64,000 bases of DNA from assembly GCF_000717245.1 (NCBI RefSeq), contig NZ_JNYQ01000001.1, positions 496,001-560,000 of the forward strand. The letters run 5' to 3'. Source of the DNA: Kitasatospora papulosa. Lineage in GTDB: Bacteria; Actinomycetota; Actinomycetes; Streptomycetales; Streptomycetaceae. Under the pieces are notes generated by a model. It was given only the letters and a program-made list of their open reading frames with translations. It made no database searches and was not told where the DNA came from. The first letter of the stretch is position 1. Each line of letters begins with the position of its first letter. This document shows positions 53,047-63,727 of the stretch, one piece after another. The position numbers were made by a program, and so were the translations under genes.

Positions 53047-53871
53047 ATGCACGAATACGCGCGGCAGCCTGCTCACGCACCCACCCCCGGCTGGACGGGC
53101 GCCTATCTGGAACGGATCGGCGCCGCCCGCCCACCCCGGGCCGATGCCGCGGCGTTGCGCGAGTTGCAGCTGCGCCACCTGATGACCGTGCCCTTCGAGA
53201 ACCTCTCCGTCCATCTCGGCCAGGATGTGGTCCTGGAGGAGGAGAAGCTCGTCGACAAGATCGTGACGGACCGCCGCGGCGGCTTCTGCTACGAGCTCAA
53301 CGGCGCCTTTGCCGCGCTGCTGCGCGAGCTGGGTTTTCGCGTCGTCCCGCTTCAGGCGCGGGTGTTCGGCGACGGAGGCAGCCTCGGTATCCCGTACGAC
53401 CACATCGCCCTGCGCGTGGAGACCGACGACGCTACGGGCCCCTGGCTCGCGGATGTCGGGTTCGGTGACCACGCCCTGCATCCGCTCGAGCTGGAGGCCC
53501 GCACGGAACAGGACGACCCCAGCGGCATGTTCCGCTTCCGGGAAGCGCCGCAGGGGGATCTGGATCTGCTGCGCGACGGCTCGCAGCAGTTCCGCCTCGA
53601 CCTGAGGCCGCGTGTGCTGGCGGACTTCGGAGCCGGGTCCTGGTACCACCGGACCTCACCGGACTCCCACTTCACCCGGTCGCTGATCTGCTCCCGGTGC
53701 ACGGAGGGCGGCCGGGTGACGCTCCGCGGCCGCACGCTGATCACGACCGAGCGGGGCGAGCGTCATGAGACGGAGCTGCGGGACGACGCCGAGGTACTCG
53801 CCGCCTACCGCGACCACTTCGGCATTGAGCTGACCCACCCGCCGGTGGTACGCCCGCCCCTGACCGTATGA
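53047..53871 (+). CDS. Arylamine N-acetyltransferase
   Basis: 274 residues from ATG 53047. Catalytic triad visible: Cys81 in RGGFCYELN, His119 in YDHIAL, Asp136 in WLADVGFGD. VPFENLSVHLG is the N-terminal family motif. Transfers acetyl from acetyl-CoA to arylamines or hydrazines; related enzymes close ansamycin rings, but no polyketide genes are nearby. CAGACT 6 nt before the ATG hints at leaderless expression. Confidence 0.95.
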   Translation: MHEYARQPAHAPTPGWTGAYLERIGAARPPRADAAALRELQLRHLMTVPFENLSVHLGQDVVLEEEKLVDKIVTDRRGGFCYELNGAFAALLRELGFRVVPLQARVFGDGGSLGIPYDHIALRVETDDATGPWLADVGFGDHALHPLELEARTEQDDPSGMFRFREAPQGDLDLLRDGSQQFRLDLRPRVLADFGAGSWYHRTSPDSHFTRSLICSRCTEGGRVTLRGRTLITTERGERHETELRDDAEVLAAYRDHFGIELTHPPVVRPPLTV

Positions 53872-53874
53872 CGT

Positions 53875-53919
53875 GTGTGACGTACATGAGGTGGGTGACG
53901 TGTGTGATGTGTGTGATGT
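53875..53919. repeat. Five 9-bp tandem repeats (GTGTGATGT type)
   Basis: Units GTGTGACGT, ACATGAGGT, GGGTGACGT, GTGTGATGT, GTGTGATGT in exact 9-bp register, beginning 4 bp after the N-acetyltransferase stop. The spacer to 54163 has no other gene. Confidence 0.75.
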
Positions 53920-54163
53920 GCCTGGCACCGTATGCCCGGACGTCGACGGGTGCTCCAACCTGCGCAATACGGACCTTCGGTGGCACCTGCGTACAGTGAC
54001 GCACAGCTGGGCACAGCTCGGCACAACCCACTCTGAGCTGCTGCGTTTGCCTCGAACGTCGCAACGGTGATCGAATGCATATTCGTCGGCGGGCCGCTGC
54101 TCCGACAACGACGTCCGGCTGTCAGGGTCCGAGGTGAGAACCACCCCTGGGGAGTACGTGCGC

Positions 54164-55048
54164 ATGTTCGGCCGTTGGCTAAGCAGCAGAGGCAGGTCCG
54201 GCACCGCACAGGGCAACGCTCCCGCCGGGTTCCCGGTGCCGCAGGATGCCGCCATGCTGAGCTGCCGGGTGCTGGACCCCGTCTCCGAGCCCGTACAGCA
54301 GGCCGACTTCGTCGTCACGGACAGCGCCGGCCGCAAGGTCGTCAGCGGGGAGACGGACCCCTTCGGGAACGTGGTCGCGACCGTTCCCGCAGGTGACTAC
54401 CGGCTGGGTGTCACAGCCGAGGGGTTCACCCCCTTCCACCGCTCGCTCACCCTGGACCAGGGCGATCACGTGAGCCTCGGAGATGTCTTCCTCCAGGTCG
54501 CCCAGCCTCCGCAGCTGCCGGATCCGGGTGACTGGGAGATCGAGCCCGCGCACACCCAGATCGGTTTCACGGCACGTCACATCGGCATGGCGCGGATCCA
54601 CGGCAGGTTCAATACGTTCGCCGGTGCCGTGCGGATAGCCGACCGCATGGAGGACTCCGCCATGCACGTCGTCATCGACGCCTCGTCGATCGACACGAAC
54701 GTCCGGATGCGTGACGACCACCTGAGGTCCGGTGACTTCCTGGATGTCGAGCGCTATCCGACCCTCGAGTTCTACAGCGAGCGCTTCGTCCACCGAGGCG
54801 GCACCCGTTGGGGCGTCACCGGCGCGCTCACCCTGCACGGTGTGAGCCGCACCGTCACCCTGGACACCCAGTACCTGGGCCTGGGCAGCGGTCTGGAGGG
54901 CGAGACCCGGGCCGCCTGCCGGGCGACCACCGAGCTGCACCGTGAGGATTTCACGCTCACCTGGCAGACGATGCTGGCACGCGGCATCGCCGTGGTCGGC
55001 CCGAGCATCAAGATCGACATGGACATCCAGATCGTCCCGAAGAGCTGA
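54164..55048 (+). CDS. YceI family protein with N-terminal carboxypeptidase-regulatory-like domain
   Basis: 294 residues from ATG 54164 (GGGGAG 9 nt upstream). Residues ~30-115 form a beta-sandwich like carboxypeptidase regulatory domains (TDSAGRKVVSGETDPFGN, VPAGDYRLGVTAEGF). Residues ~125-294 are a YceI lipocalin-like barrel (WEIEPAHTQIGFTARHIG, VVIDASSIDTN, RSGDFLDVERYPTLEF, LTLHGVSRTV). YceI proteins bind polyisoprenoids such as quinones. No signal peptide seen, so it is probably cytoplasmic. Confidence 0.9.
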   Translation: MFGRWLSSRGRSGTAQGNAPAGFPVPQDAAMLSCRVLDPVSEPVQQADFVVTDSAGRKVVSGETDPFGNVVATVPAGDYRLGVTAEGFTPFHRSLTLDQGDHVSLGDVFLQVAQPPQLPDPGDWEIEPAHTQIGFTARHIGMARIHGRFNTFAGAVRIADRMEDSAMHVVIDASSIDTNVRMRDDHLRSGDFLDVERYPTLEFYSERFVHRGGTRWGVTGALTLHGVSRTVTLDTQYLGLGSGLEGETRAACRATTELHREDFTLTWQTMLARGIAVVGPSIKIDMDIQIVPKS

Positions 55049-55192
55049 CGACGCTCACCCACCCGTCACGCGGGACAGCGGGACGGCCGGACGGCGGGCC
55101 TGCCGGACCCCCTGCCTGGCTGCCGGACCGGCACGTCGCACCGGCGGGGCGATCCGGCAGGGCCGACCGGCCCATGGCGCGGAGGCCGGCCG

Positions 55193-55438
55193 TCATGGTG
55201 TTTCCAGCCAGCCCTCGTACTCCGCGGCGAACGCGTCGAGCGCCGTGGAGTCCAGCCGCGAGGCCGGGTCCTCCACCACCACCAGCCACTGCGCGTCGTC
55301 GGCGTCGTCCTCGCCGGCCAGCGCGTCCCGCACGAGCTGCGGTTCCTCGGTGACGCCGAACCGGTCGGCCAGTTCTGCTGCGACCTTTTCGGCGGCGTCG
55401 CGGTCGGGCAGCACCAGTACATGTCTCACATCGCTCAC
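55193..55438 (-). CDS. Conserved hypothetical protein, 81 residues
   Basis: GTG 55438 with GACAAT 6 nt upstream on the minus strand and no ribosome site (leaderless layout). VRHVLVLPDRDAAEKVAAELADRFG, an Asp/Glu-rich middle and WLVVVEDP suggest a small alpha/beta fold. No known family. Divergent from holA. Confidence 0.72.
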   Translation of the reverse strand: MSDVRHVLVLPDRDAAEKVAAELADRFGVTEEPQLVRDALAGEDDADDAQWLVVVEDPASRLDSTALDAFAAEYEGWLETP

Positions 55439-55527
55439 CCGGTCATTGTCCGGCAGGTCGGGTGGGGCGGTACGCCGGGGCGGCTGCCCCGCGTCGTTGT
55501 CACAGGGGCGTGGGATGCTGGACGGCG

Positions 55528-56517
55528 ATGGCCACCAGACGCAATTCCACCGACGATCCGCTCGCCCCCGTCACGCTCGCCGTGGGCCAGGAGGACCTGC
55601 TCCTGGACCGTGCGGTGCAGCACGTGGTGGCGGCCGCCCGAGCCGCCGACTCCGACACGGACGTCCGTGATCTGACTCCGGACCAGCTGCAGCCCGGCAC
55701 GCTCGCGGAGCTCACCAGCCCCTCGCTCTTCGCCGAGCGCAAGGTGGTGATCGTGCGCAACGCGCAGGACCTCTCCGCCGACACGGTCAAGGACGTCAAG
55801 GCCTACCTGGGCGCCCCTGCCGAGGAGATCACCCTCGTCCTGCTGCACGCCGGCGGGGCCAAGGGCAAGAGTCTGCTGGACGCGGCACGGAAGGCGGGCG
55901 CGCGTGAGGTCGCGTGTCCGAAGACCACCAAGCCGGCTGAGCGGCTGTCCTTCGTACGGTCGGAGTTCCGGGCGCTCGGGCGCTCCGCGACCCCCGAGGC
56001 ATGCCAGGCGCTGGTCGACTCCATCGGCAGCGACCTGCGGGAACTGGCGAGCGCCGTCTCGCAGCTGGTGGCGGACGTGGAAGGCACCATCGACGAAGCG
56101 GTCGTCGGCCGGTACTACACGGGGCGGGCCGAAGCCTCGTCCTTCACCGTCGCCGACCGCGCGGTCGAGGGCCGGGCGGCGGAAGCGCTCGAAGCGCTGC
56201 GATGGTCACTGTCCACCGGTGTCGCTCCCGTCCTGATCACCAGCGCCCTGGCGCAGGGCGTGCGGGCGATCGGCAAGCTCTCCTCCGCCCGGGGAGGACG
56301 ACCGGCGGACCTGGCCCGCGAGCTCGGTATGCCGCCCTGGAAGATCGACCGGGTCCGCCAGCAGATGCGCGGATGGACACCGGACGGAGTGGCGACGGCG
56401 CTGATGGCGGTCGCGGCGGCCGACGCCGGTGTCAAGGGAGGCGGGGACGACCCCGAGTACGCCCTGGAGAAGGCCGTGGTCGCCGTCGCCCGCGCGGCGC
56501 GTTCCGCTGGTCGCTGA
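55528..56517 (+). CDS. holA: DNA polymerase III subunit delta
   Basis: 329 residues from ATG 55528. AAA+-like clamp-loader wrench: PVTLAVGQEDLLLDRAV, LFAERKVVIVRNAQD, ITLVLLHAGGAKGKSLLD, ARELGMPPWKIDRVRQQ. Opens the beta clamp as part of the clamp loader. The 3' end is part of a 63-bp tandem duplication that continues beyond the stop. TGGGATGCT just upstream may be its -10 region. Confidence 0.93.
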   Translation: MATRRNSTDDPLAPVTLAVGQEDLLLDRAVQHVVAAARAADSDTDVRDLTPDQLQPGTLAELTSPSLFAERKVVIVRNAQDLSADTVKDVKAYLGAPAEEITLVLLHAGGAKGKSLLDAARKAGAREVACPKTTKPAERLSFVRSEFRALGRSATPEACQALVDSIGSDLRELASAVSQLVADVEGTIDEAVVGRYYTGRAEASSFTVADRAVEGRAAEALEALRWSLSTGVAPVLITSALAQGVRAIGKLSSARGGRPADLARELGMPPWKIDRVRQQMRGWTPDGVATALMAVAAADAGVKGGGDDPEYALEKAVVAVARAARSAGR

Positions 56518-56601
56518 GCCTGCCCCGCACGCTCCGGAGGTCACGCCGTCGCCCGCGCGGCGCGCTCCGGTGGTCGCTGAGCCTGCCCCGCACGCTCCGG
56601 A
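56481..56601. repeat. 63-bp tandem duplication across the holA 3' end
   Basis: 58 bp at 56481-56538 recur at 56544-56601 with two differences; a third degenerate copy follows to about 56660. The first copy contains the last codons and stop of holA. Confidence 0.8.
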
Positions 56602-56948
56602 CGGCGCGGCGTCGTACTCGCGCTCCGGTGGCCGCTGAGCCGTACCGTGCGCTCCGGGGCACGTGACAGGTCCCCGGGCCTCTGCGGGGGCCGTTGCGTC
56701 CCCCCTGTGGTGGCCGTTCCGTCCCACCGCACTGCGGGGCAAGTGACGTCCCCGAGCCACCGCCGCACCCACCCCAGGCAGACGAAGGCCCCGGCCGTCG
56801 TCCTGGGGAGGACGTGGCCGGGGCCTTCGGTTCACGCTTGGTGCGCCGCACCCGCGTGGCGAACGCAGGTTCGGTGTGCGGCGCGGGGTGCCGGTCAGGA
56901 GCGGGAGAGAGGGCCCGCTGTGTCCGTTCCGGCGATCACATCAGTAGC
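56518..56948. other. 431-bp spacer between convergent holA and rpsT
   Basis: Holds the duplicated holA end (to ~56660) and the shared hairpin at 56784-56828. No gene supported. Confidence 0.5.
56784..56828. terminator. Bidirectional hairpin between holA and rpsT
   Basis: 13-bp perfect arms GAAGGCCCCGGCC (56784-56796) and GGCCGGGGCCTTC (56816-56828), with an internal CGTCCT/AGGACG stem. Confidence 0.8.
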
Positions 56949-57215
56949 TCAGCCCTGGAGGGCGGCAACCTTGAGCGCCAGCGCCGACTTCTTGTTGGCG
57001 GCGGCGTTCTTGTGGATGACACCCTTCGAGACAGCCTTGTCGAGCTGGCGGGAGGCGTCGCGGACGGCCACAGTGGCCTTCTCGACGTCACCGGCAGCGG
57101 CAGCCTCACGGGCCTTGCGGATCGAGGTCTTGAGCGAGGACTTGACGGCCTTGTTGCGCAGGCGTGCCTTCTCGTTCGTCTTGTTCCGCTTGATCTGGGA
57201 CTTGATGTTCGCCAC
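56949..57215 (-). CDS. rpsT: 30S ribosomal protein S20
   Basis: 88 residues, ATG 57215 with AAAGG upstream. MANIKSQIKRNKTNE start and HKNAAANKKSAL are diagnostic of bS20, a helical Lys/Ala-rich 16S rRNA binder. Convergent with holA and divergent from lepA, the usual actinobacterial arrangement. Confidence 0.98.
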   Translation of the reverse strand: MANIKSQIKRNKTNEKARLRNKAVKSSLKTSIRKAREAAAAGDVEKATVAVRDASRQLDKAVSKGVIHKNAAANKKSALALKVAALQG

Positions 57216-57430
57216 GAAAGAGCCTTTTCAGGTTCGTTGGATCTTCTATGTGCGCCACGCCGCTTCTGAGGGCCACGAGGCACAGCTGCCCACGGTAGCA
57301 GCCACCCTCGGAACGGCCCAAACCCGTCATGGCCCCGCAGGCGTGGGACCATGGAGGCTACGTATCGATCCGTCCGACCCGACATCGACCCGAGACACGG
57401 CGTCCGGCGTCTCAAGAATCAGGACCCTGC

Positions 57431-59305
57431 GTGCCCGCGACTCCTACCCACGTGCCCGAGCCGAGCCGTACCGACCCGGCGCTGATCCGTAACTTCTGCA
57501 TCATCGCGCACATCGACCACGGCAAGTCGACCCTTGCCGACCGGATGCTCCAGCTGACGGGAGTGGTCGATCAGCGGCAGATGCGCTCCCAGTACCTCGA
57601 CCGGATGGACATCGAGCGCGAGCGCGGCATCACCATCAAGTCCCAGGCGGTCCGTCTGCCGTGGGCGCCCACTCAGGGTGAGGGTCAGGGCTCGACCCAC
57701 ATCCTCAACATGATCGACACCCCGGGCCACGTGGACTTCACCTACGAGGTCTCCCGGTCGCTGGCCGCGTGCGAGGGAACCGTCCTCCTGGTCGACGCCG
57801 CCCAGGGCATCGAGGCGCAGACGCTGGCCAACCTCTACCTGGCGATGGAGAACGACCTCACCATCGTCCCGGTGCTCAACAAGATCGACCTGCCGGCCGC
57901 CCAGCCGGAGAAGTTCTCCGAGGAACTGGCCAACCTCATCGGCTGCCAGCCCGAGGACGTGCTCAAGGTCTCCGCGAAGACCGGCGTCGGCGTGGACGCG
58001 CTGCTCGACCGGGTCGTCCGGGACGTCCCGGCCCCCGTCGGCCAGGCGGACGCCCCCGCCCGCGCGATGATCTTCGACTCCGTCTACGACGCCTACCGCG
58101 GTGTCGTCACCTACGTCAGGGTCGTCGACGGCCAGCTCAACAAGCGTGAGCGCATCAGGATGATGTCGACGGGCGCCACCCACGAGCTGCTGGAGATCGG
58201 CGTCTCCTCCCCGGAGATGACCCCGGCCGACGGCATCGGCGTGGGCGAGGTCGGCTACATCATCACCGGTGTGAAGGACGTCCGGCAGTCCAAGGTCGGT
58301 GACACCATCACCTCCCTGAACAAGGGGGCCACCGAGGCGCTGGGCGGCTACAAGGACCCCAAGCCGATGGTGTTCTCGGGGCTCTACCCCCTCGACGGAT
58401 CCGACTACCCGGACCTGCGCGAGGCCCTGGACAAGCTCCAGCTCAACGACGCGGCCCTGGTGTACGAGCCGGAGACCTCCGCCGCGCTCGGCTTCGGCTT
58501 CCGTGTCGGCTTCCTCGGGCTGCTGCACCTCGACGTCATCCGTGAGCGCCTCGAGCGCGAGTTCGGTCTCGAGCTCATCGCCACCGCCCCCAACGTGGTC
58601 TACCGCGTGGAGATGGAGGACGGCTCGGAGCACACGGTCACCAACCCGAGCGAGTTCCCCGAGGGCAAGATCGACAAGGTGCACGAGCCGGTCGTCCGGG
58701 CCACGGTCCTGGCGCCCAGCGAGTTCATCGGCGCGATCATGGAGCTCTGCCAGAACCGGCGCGGCACCCTGATCGGCATGGACTACCTGTCCGAGGACCG
58801 GGTCGAGATCCGCTACACCCTGCCGCTCGCCGAGATCGTCTTCGACTTCTTCGACCAGCTGAAGTCCAAGACCCGGGGTTACGCCTCGCTCGACTACGAG
58901 CCCACGGGGGAGCAGTCCGCCCAGCTCGTCAAGGTCGACATCCTGCTGCACGGCGACAAGGTCGACGCCTTCTCCGCGGTCACGCACAAGGACAAGGCGT
59001 ACGCGTACGGCGTCCGGCTGGTCGCCAAGCTGCAGAAGCTCATCCCCCGGCAGAACTTCGAGGTGCCGATCCAGGCCGCCATCGGCTCCCGGGTCATCGC
59101 CCGTGAGACCGTCCGCGCCATCCGCAAGGACGTCCTCGCCAAGTGCTACGGCGGTGACATCTCCCGTAAGCGGAAGCTGCTGGAGAAGCAGAAGGAAGGC
59201 AAGAAGCGGATGAAGATGGTCGGCAACGTGGAGGTGCCGCAGGACGCGTTCATCTCCGTCCTGTCGACCGACGAGTCGGCCGGCGAGGGCAAGGGCAAGA
59301 AGTAG
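57431..59305 (+). CDS. lepA: Elongation factor 4 (LepA)
   Basis: 624 residues from GTG 57431 (AGGA upstream). GTPase domain with P-loop AHIDHGKST, RGITIKSQ, DTPGHVDF, NKID; EF-G-like domains II, III and V; LepA-specific C-terminal domain ending near DVLAKCYGGDISRKRKLLEKQKEGKKRM. Back-translocates or remodels stalled ribosomes and affects 30S biogenesis. A 17-bp hairpin follows. Confidence 0.98.
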   Translation: MPATPTHVPEPSRTDPALIRNFCIIAHIDHGKSTLADRMLQLTGVVDQRQMRSQYLDRMDIERERGITIKSQAVRLPWAPTQGEGQGSTHILNMIDTPGHVDFTYEVSRSLAACEGTVLLVDAAQGIEAQTLANLYLAMENDLTIVPVLNKIDLPAAQPEKFSEELANLIGCQPEDVLKVSAKTGVGVDALLDRVVRDVPAPVGQADAPARAMIFDSVYDAYRGVVTYVRVVDGQLNKRERIRMMSTGATHELLEIGVSSPEMTPADGIGVGEVGYIITGVKDVRQSKVGDTITSLNKGATEALGGYKDPKPMVFSGLYPLDGSDYPDLREALDKLQLNDAALVYEPETSAALGFGFRVGFLGLLHLDVIRERLEREFGLELIATAPNVVYRVEMEDGSEHTVTNPSEFPEGKIDKVHEPVVRATVLAPSEFIGAIMELCQNRRGTLIGMDYLSEDRVEIRYTLPLAEIVFDFFDQLKSKTRGYASLDYEPTGEQSAQLVKVDILLHGDKVDAFSAVTHKDKAYAYGVRLVAKLQKLIPRQNFEVPIQAAIGSRVIARETVRAIRKDVLAKCYGGDISRKRKLLEKQKEGKKRMKMVGNVEVPQDAFISVLSTDESAGEGKGKK

Positions 59306-59367
59306 CACCCGCCCCGCCCGGGGTGACCCGGGAGTACGCCGTCGGGCGTACCCGGAGCCGGCCCGAC

Positions 59368-59404
59368 GGGCCCCTGTGCCGCGGACACCGCGGCACAGGG
59401 GCCC
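59368..59404 (+). terminator. Terminator of lepA
   Basis: Perfect 17-bp arms (59368-59384, 59388-59404) with an ACA loop, then CGCTTCGTTAT. Confidence 0.85.
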
Positions 59405-59586
59405 GCTTCGTTATCAAGCGGCGGCCCGTTGCCTCTTACGCGACGGTCCCACGCGCTCTAGTCTGATCACCACCCGTTAGTTACTCGCCAGTTAAACAAG
59501 CAGGCCGAGCGGGAACGAGAAGCAGGACATACAAGCAGCAGCACCCATAAGCCGGTCGTAGCAATGCCGCAGGCCCGGAGGACGTC

Positions 59587-61476
<1,890 letters not shown>

Positions 61477-61520
61477 ACGACGCCGGTACGCCCGCCCCGA
61501 GCGGCGTGCACGTCCGCGGA

Positions 61521-61580
61521 GACCGGACACGGCGCAGCAGGTCGGGACACGGCCCGGCAGGCCGGGACGCGGCGCTGCAG
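61521..61580. repeat. Three 20-bp tandem repeats upstream of the phosphatase gene
   Basis: Imperfect 20-bp units starting at 61521, 61541 and 61561, each containing a C-GGGAC-CGGC-type core and ending in GCAG. Confidence 0.65.
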
Positions 61581-61601
61581 GACGGCCGAAACGGCAGGCA
61601 G

Positions 61602-61645
61602 GGGCCGGGGTCGGCGAGTGCGGGAGCACCCACCGGCCCCGGCCC
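61602..61645 (+). terminator. Hairpin after the acyl-CoA synthetase gene
   Basis: 9-bp arms GGGCCGGGG (61602-61610) and CCCCGGCCC (61637-61645), internal GTGC/GCAC stem. Confidence 0.5.
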
Positions 61646-61729
61646 GTTCCCGTCCGGCCCGAGCGACTTCCGTCACTCGACGCTTATGGGCGCGCCCGGT
61701 CTGTCACCCTGTCGGGATACGTCAGCGGC

Positions 61730-61741
61730 GTTTCGCGAAAC
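61730..61741. promoter_or_regulatory. Palindrome GTTTCGCGAAAC just upstream of the phosphatase ribosome site
   Basis: Perfect 12-bp palindrome, 16 bp before the GTG start and 3 bp before AGGAG. Possible operator. Confidence 0.35.
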
Positions 61742-61757
61742 CGTCAGGAGCCGCACC

Positions 61758-63716
61758 GTGGGGTCCATTCCCTCGCAGCGGGACATCGTCCAGCGTCCCG
61801 GCATTGTCGTCGCAGGTCAGGGCGGCGATCCGCGCCCGGCCGCCCGCACGAGCCTGCCCGGCATCCCGCAGGCCTCGGCCGCGGCCCGCCGATTCGTCCG
61901 GACCGCGCTCACCGAATGGACGGGGCTCGGCCTGCCCTCCACAGGTGAGTTCGGCGAGCGGCTGACCGACGACGCACTGACCGTGGCCAGCGAACTGGTC
62001 ACCAACGCGGTCGTGCACGCCGGTACGACCGTCGAGCTGCTCCTCAGGCTGGAGGACTCGTCCGGTCCCGAGCCGGCCGCCCTCGTGCTGGAGATCACCG
62101 ACCACCATCCCGCCCGGTCGGTGCGCGACGAGCGGGCCGACCGGCCCGACCCCGCCGAGTACGGCCGGGGCCTCCAGCTCGTCGCCACCCTCGCCGAATC
62201 CTGGGGCATCACCTACCGCACCGGCCTCAAGACCGTCTGGGCCCGCCTCCTCGGCGACGACCGCTACGGACTGCCCGACACCCCGGCCGCCGACGACGCC
62301 CCGCGCGGGCACCGGCTGGGCGACGGCGGGAGCCGCACCCCCGCGGCCGGACATGCCGTGCGCGACGACGCGGGCTGGGCGGGGCGTGGCGGGCTCTCCT
62401 TCCTCGCCGAGGCCTCCGGCCTGCTCGCCGGCCAGCTCGACGAGGACACCGTGGCCGCGACGGCGGGCCGCCTCCTGGTGCCGCGGCTCGCCGACTGGTG
62501 CGCGATATGGCTGGAGAGCGAGGGCGGCGGACCTGCGGCCGCCCCCAGACTGGCGGGGGTCTGGCACAGCGACGAGACACGGACCGAGCTGCTGCGCCCC
62601 ACGCTGGAGAAGGAACCGCTGCGGTTACCCGGCAGCGTCGGTGCCGGCCCCGTCCCCATACCCTGGCCCGGCGGCGCCGCGCAGCGCGGGGACCGGACGG
62701 GAGCCGCGCTCGCCCACCGCATCGTCTCGGGCGGCCGCACGCTCGGCGCCCTCCTCGTGGGCCGGGAAGGCGACGACCACATCCCCGACGAGGTGGCCAT
62801 CCTCCTCGCGGACTTCGTACGCCGGGTGGGCCTCGCCGTGGGCGCCGCCCGCGCCTACACCCGGCAGGCCACCATCAGCCGCATCCTGCAGCGCGGCCTC
62901 CTGCCCAGCAAGGTCGCCGAGATACCCGGGGTCTCCAGCGCCCTGGTGTACGAGCCGGGTGACGACGGCGTGGTCGGCGGCGACTTCTACGACCTCTTCC
63001 CCTGCCCCGGCGGCCGCTGGTGTTTCGTGCTCGGGGACGTCCAGGGCAGCGGACCCGAGGCCGCCGTCGTCACCGGCCTCGCCCGGCCCTGGCTGCGTCT
63101 GCTGTCCCGGGAGGGCTTCCGCGTGGGGGAGGTCCTCGACCGGCTCAACCGGCTCCTCCTGGACGACGCCATGGAGGCGGCCGAGGCCGCCGCCCTCATG
63201 GTCGCGGCAGCCGGCGGTCAGCAGCTCCAGGACGGCGAGCAGATCCAGGACGGCACCCAGTCCCGCTTCCTCTCCCTGCTCTACGGCTCCCTCGTACCGC
63301 TCCCGGACGGCGGGGTGCGCTGCACCGTGGCGAGCGCCGGCCACCCCCTTCCCCTGCTGCTGCGCCCCGACGGCTCCGTGCGCCCGGCCGCCGAGCCGCA
63401 GGTGCTGCTCGGGATCGTCGAGGACGTGGCGTACGACAGCCAGAGCTTCGACCTGGCCCCCGGCGACAGCCTCCTCTGCGTCACCGACGGGGTCACGGAG
63501 CGGCGCTCGGGGCGGCGGATGTTCGACGACGGTGACGGCCTCGCACGGGTCCTGGCGGGCTGCGCGGGGCTCACGGCCGCCGGGATCGCCGACCGGATCA
63601 AGCAGGCCGTCCACACCTTCGCCGAGCGCCCGCCGGACGACGACCTCGCCCTGCTCGTGCTCCAGGTCGACGCGGAACGGCACACGGCGGTGCGGGGCGA
63701 CTCCGCCGGCGAGTGA
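61758..63716 (+). CDS. SpoIIE-type PP2C phosphatase with anti-sigma-like kinase and GAF domains
   Basis: 652 residues from GTG 61758 behind AGGAG; an open frame further upstream is not protein-like. Residues ~40-165 are an RsbW-like HATPase (N-box ELVTNAVVHA 79-88, GRGLQLV 136-142). A GAF-like sensor lies at ~215-375. The PP2C/SpoIIE domain at ~395-640 shows GGDFYDLF, LGDVQGSGPEAA, TDGVTERR and DDDLALLVL with metal-binding Asp residues. Such fusions control sigma factors through anti-anti-sigma phosphorylation in streptomycetes. Partners are not in the window. Confidence 0.92.
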   Translation: MGSIPSQRDIVQRPGIVVAGQGGDPRPAARTSLPGIPQASAAARRFVRTALTEWTGLGLPSTGEFGERLTDDALTVASELVTNAVVHAGTTVELLLRLEDSSGPEPAALVLEITDHHPARSVRDERADRPDPAEYGRGLQLVATLAESWGITYRTGLKTVWARLLGDDRYGLPDTPAADDAPRGHRLGDGGSRTPAAGHAVRDDAGWAGRGGLSFLAEASGLLAGQLDEDTVAATAGRLLVPRLADWCAIWLESEGGGPAAAPRLAGVWHSDETRTELLRPTLEKEPLRLPGSVGAGPVPIPWPGGAAQRGDRTGAALAHRIVSGGRTLGALLVGREGDDHIPDEVAILLADFVRRVGLAVGAARAYTRQATISRILQRGLLPSKVAEIPGVSSALVYEPGDDGVVGGDFYDLFPCPGGRWCFVLGDVQGSGPEAAVVTGLARPWLRLLSREGFRVGEVLDRLNRLLLDDAMEAAEAAALMVAAAGGQQLQDGEQIQDGTQSRFLSLLYGSLVPLPDGGVRCTVASAGHPLPLLLRPDGSVRPAAEPQVLLGIVEDVAYDSQSFDLAPGDSLLCVTDGVTERRSGRRMFDDGDGLARVLAGCAGLTAAGIADRIKQAVHTFAERPPDDDLALLVLQVDAERHTAVRGDSAGE

Positions 63717-63727
63717 CAATGGACGGT

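Noticed and set aside
57419..59308. 629-codon minus-strand frame opposite lepA
   Set aside because: Antisense shadow with no family pattern, rich in Val/Leu/Gly/Asp as expected from reading GC-biased codons backwards.
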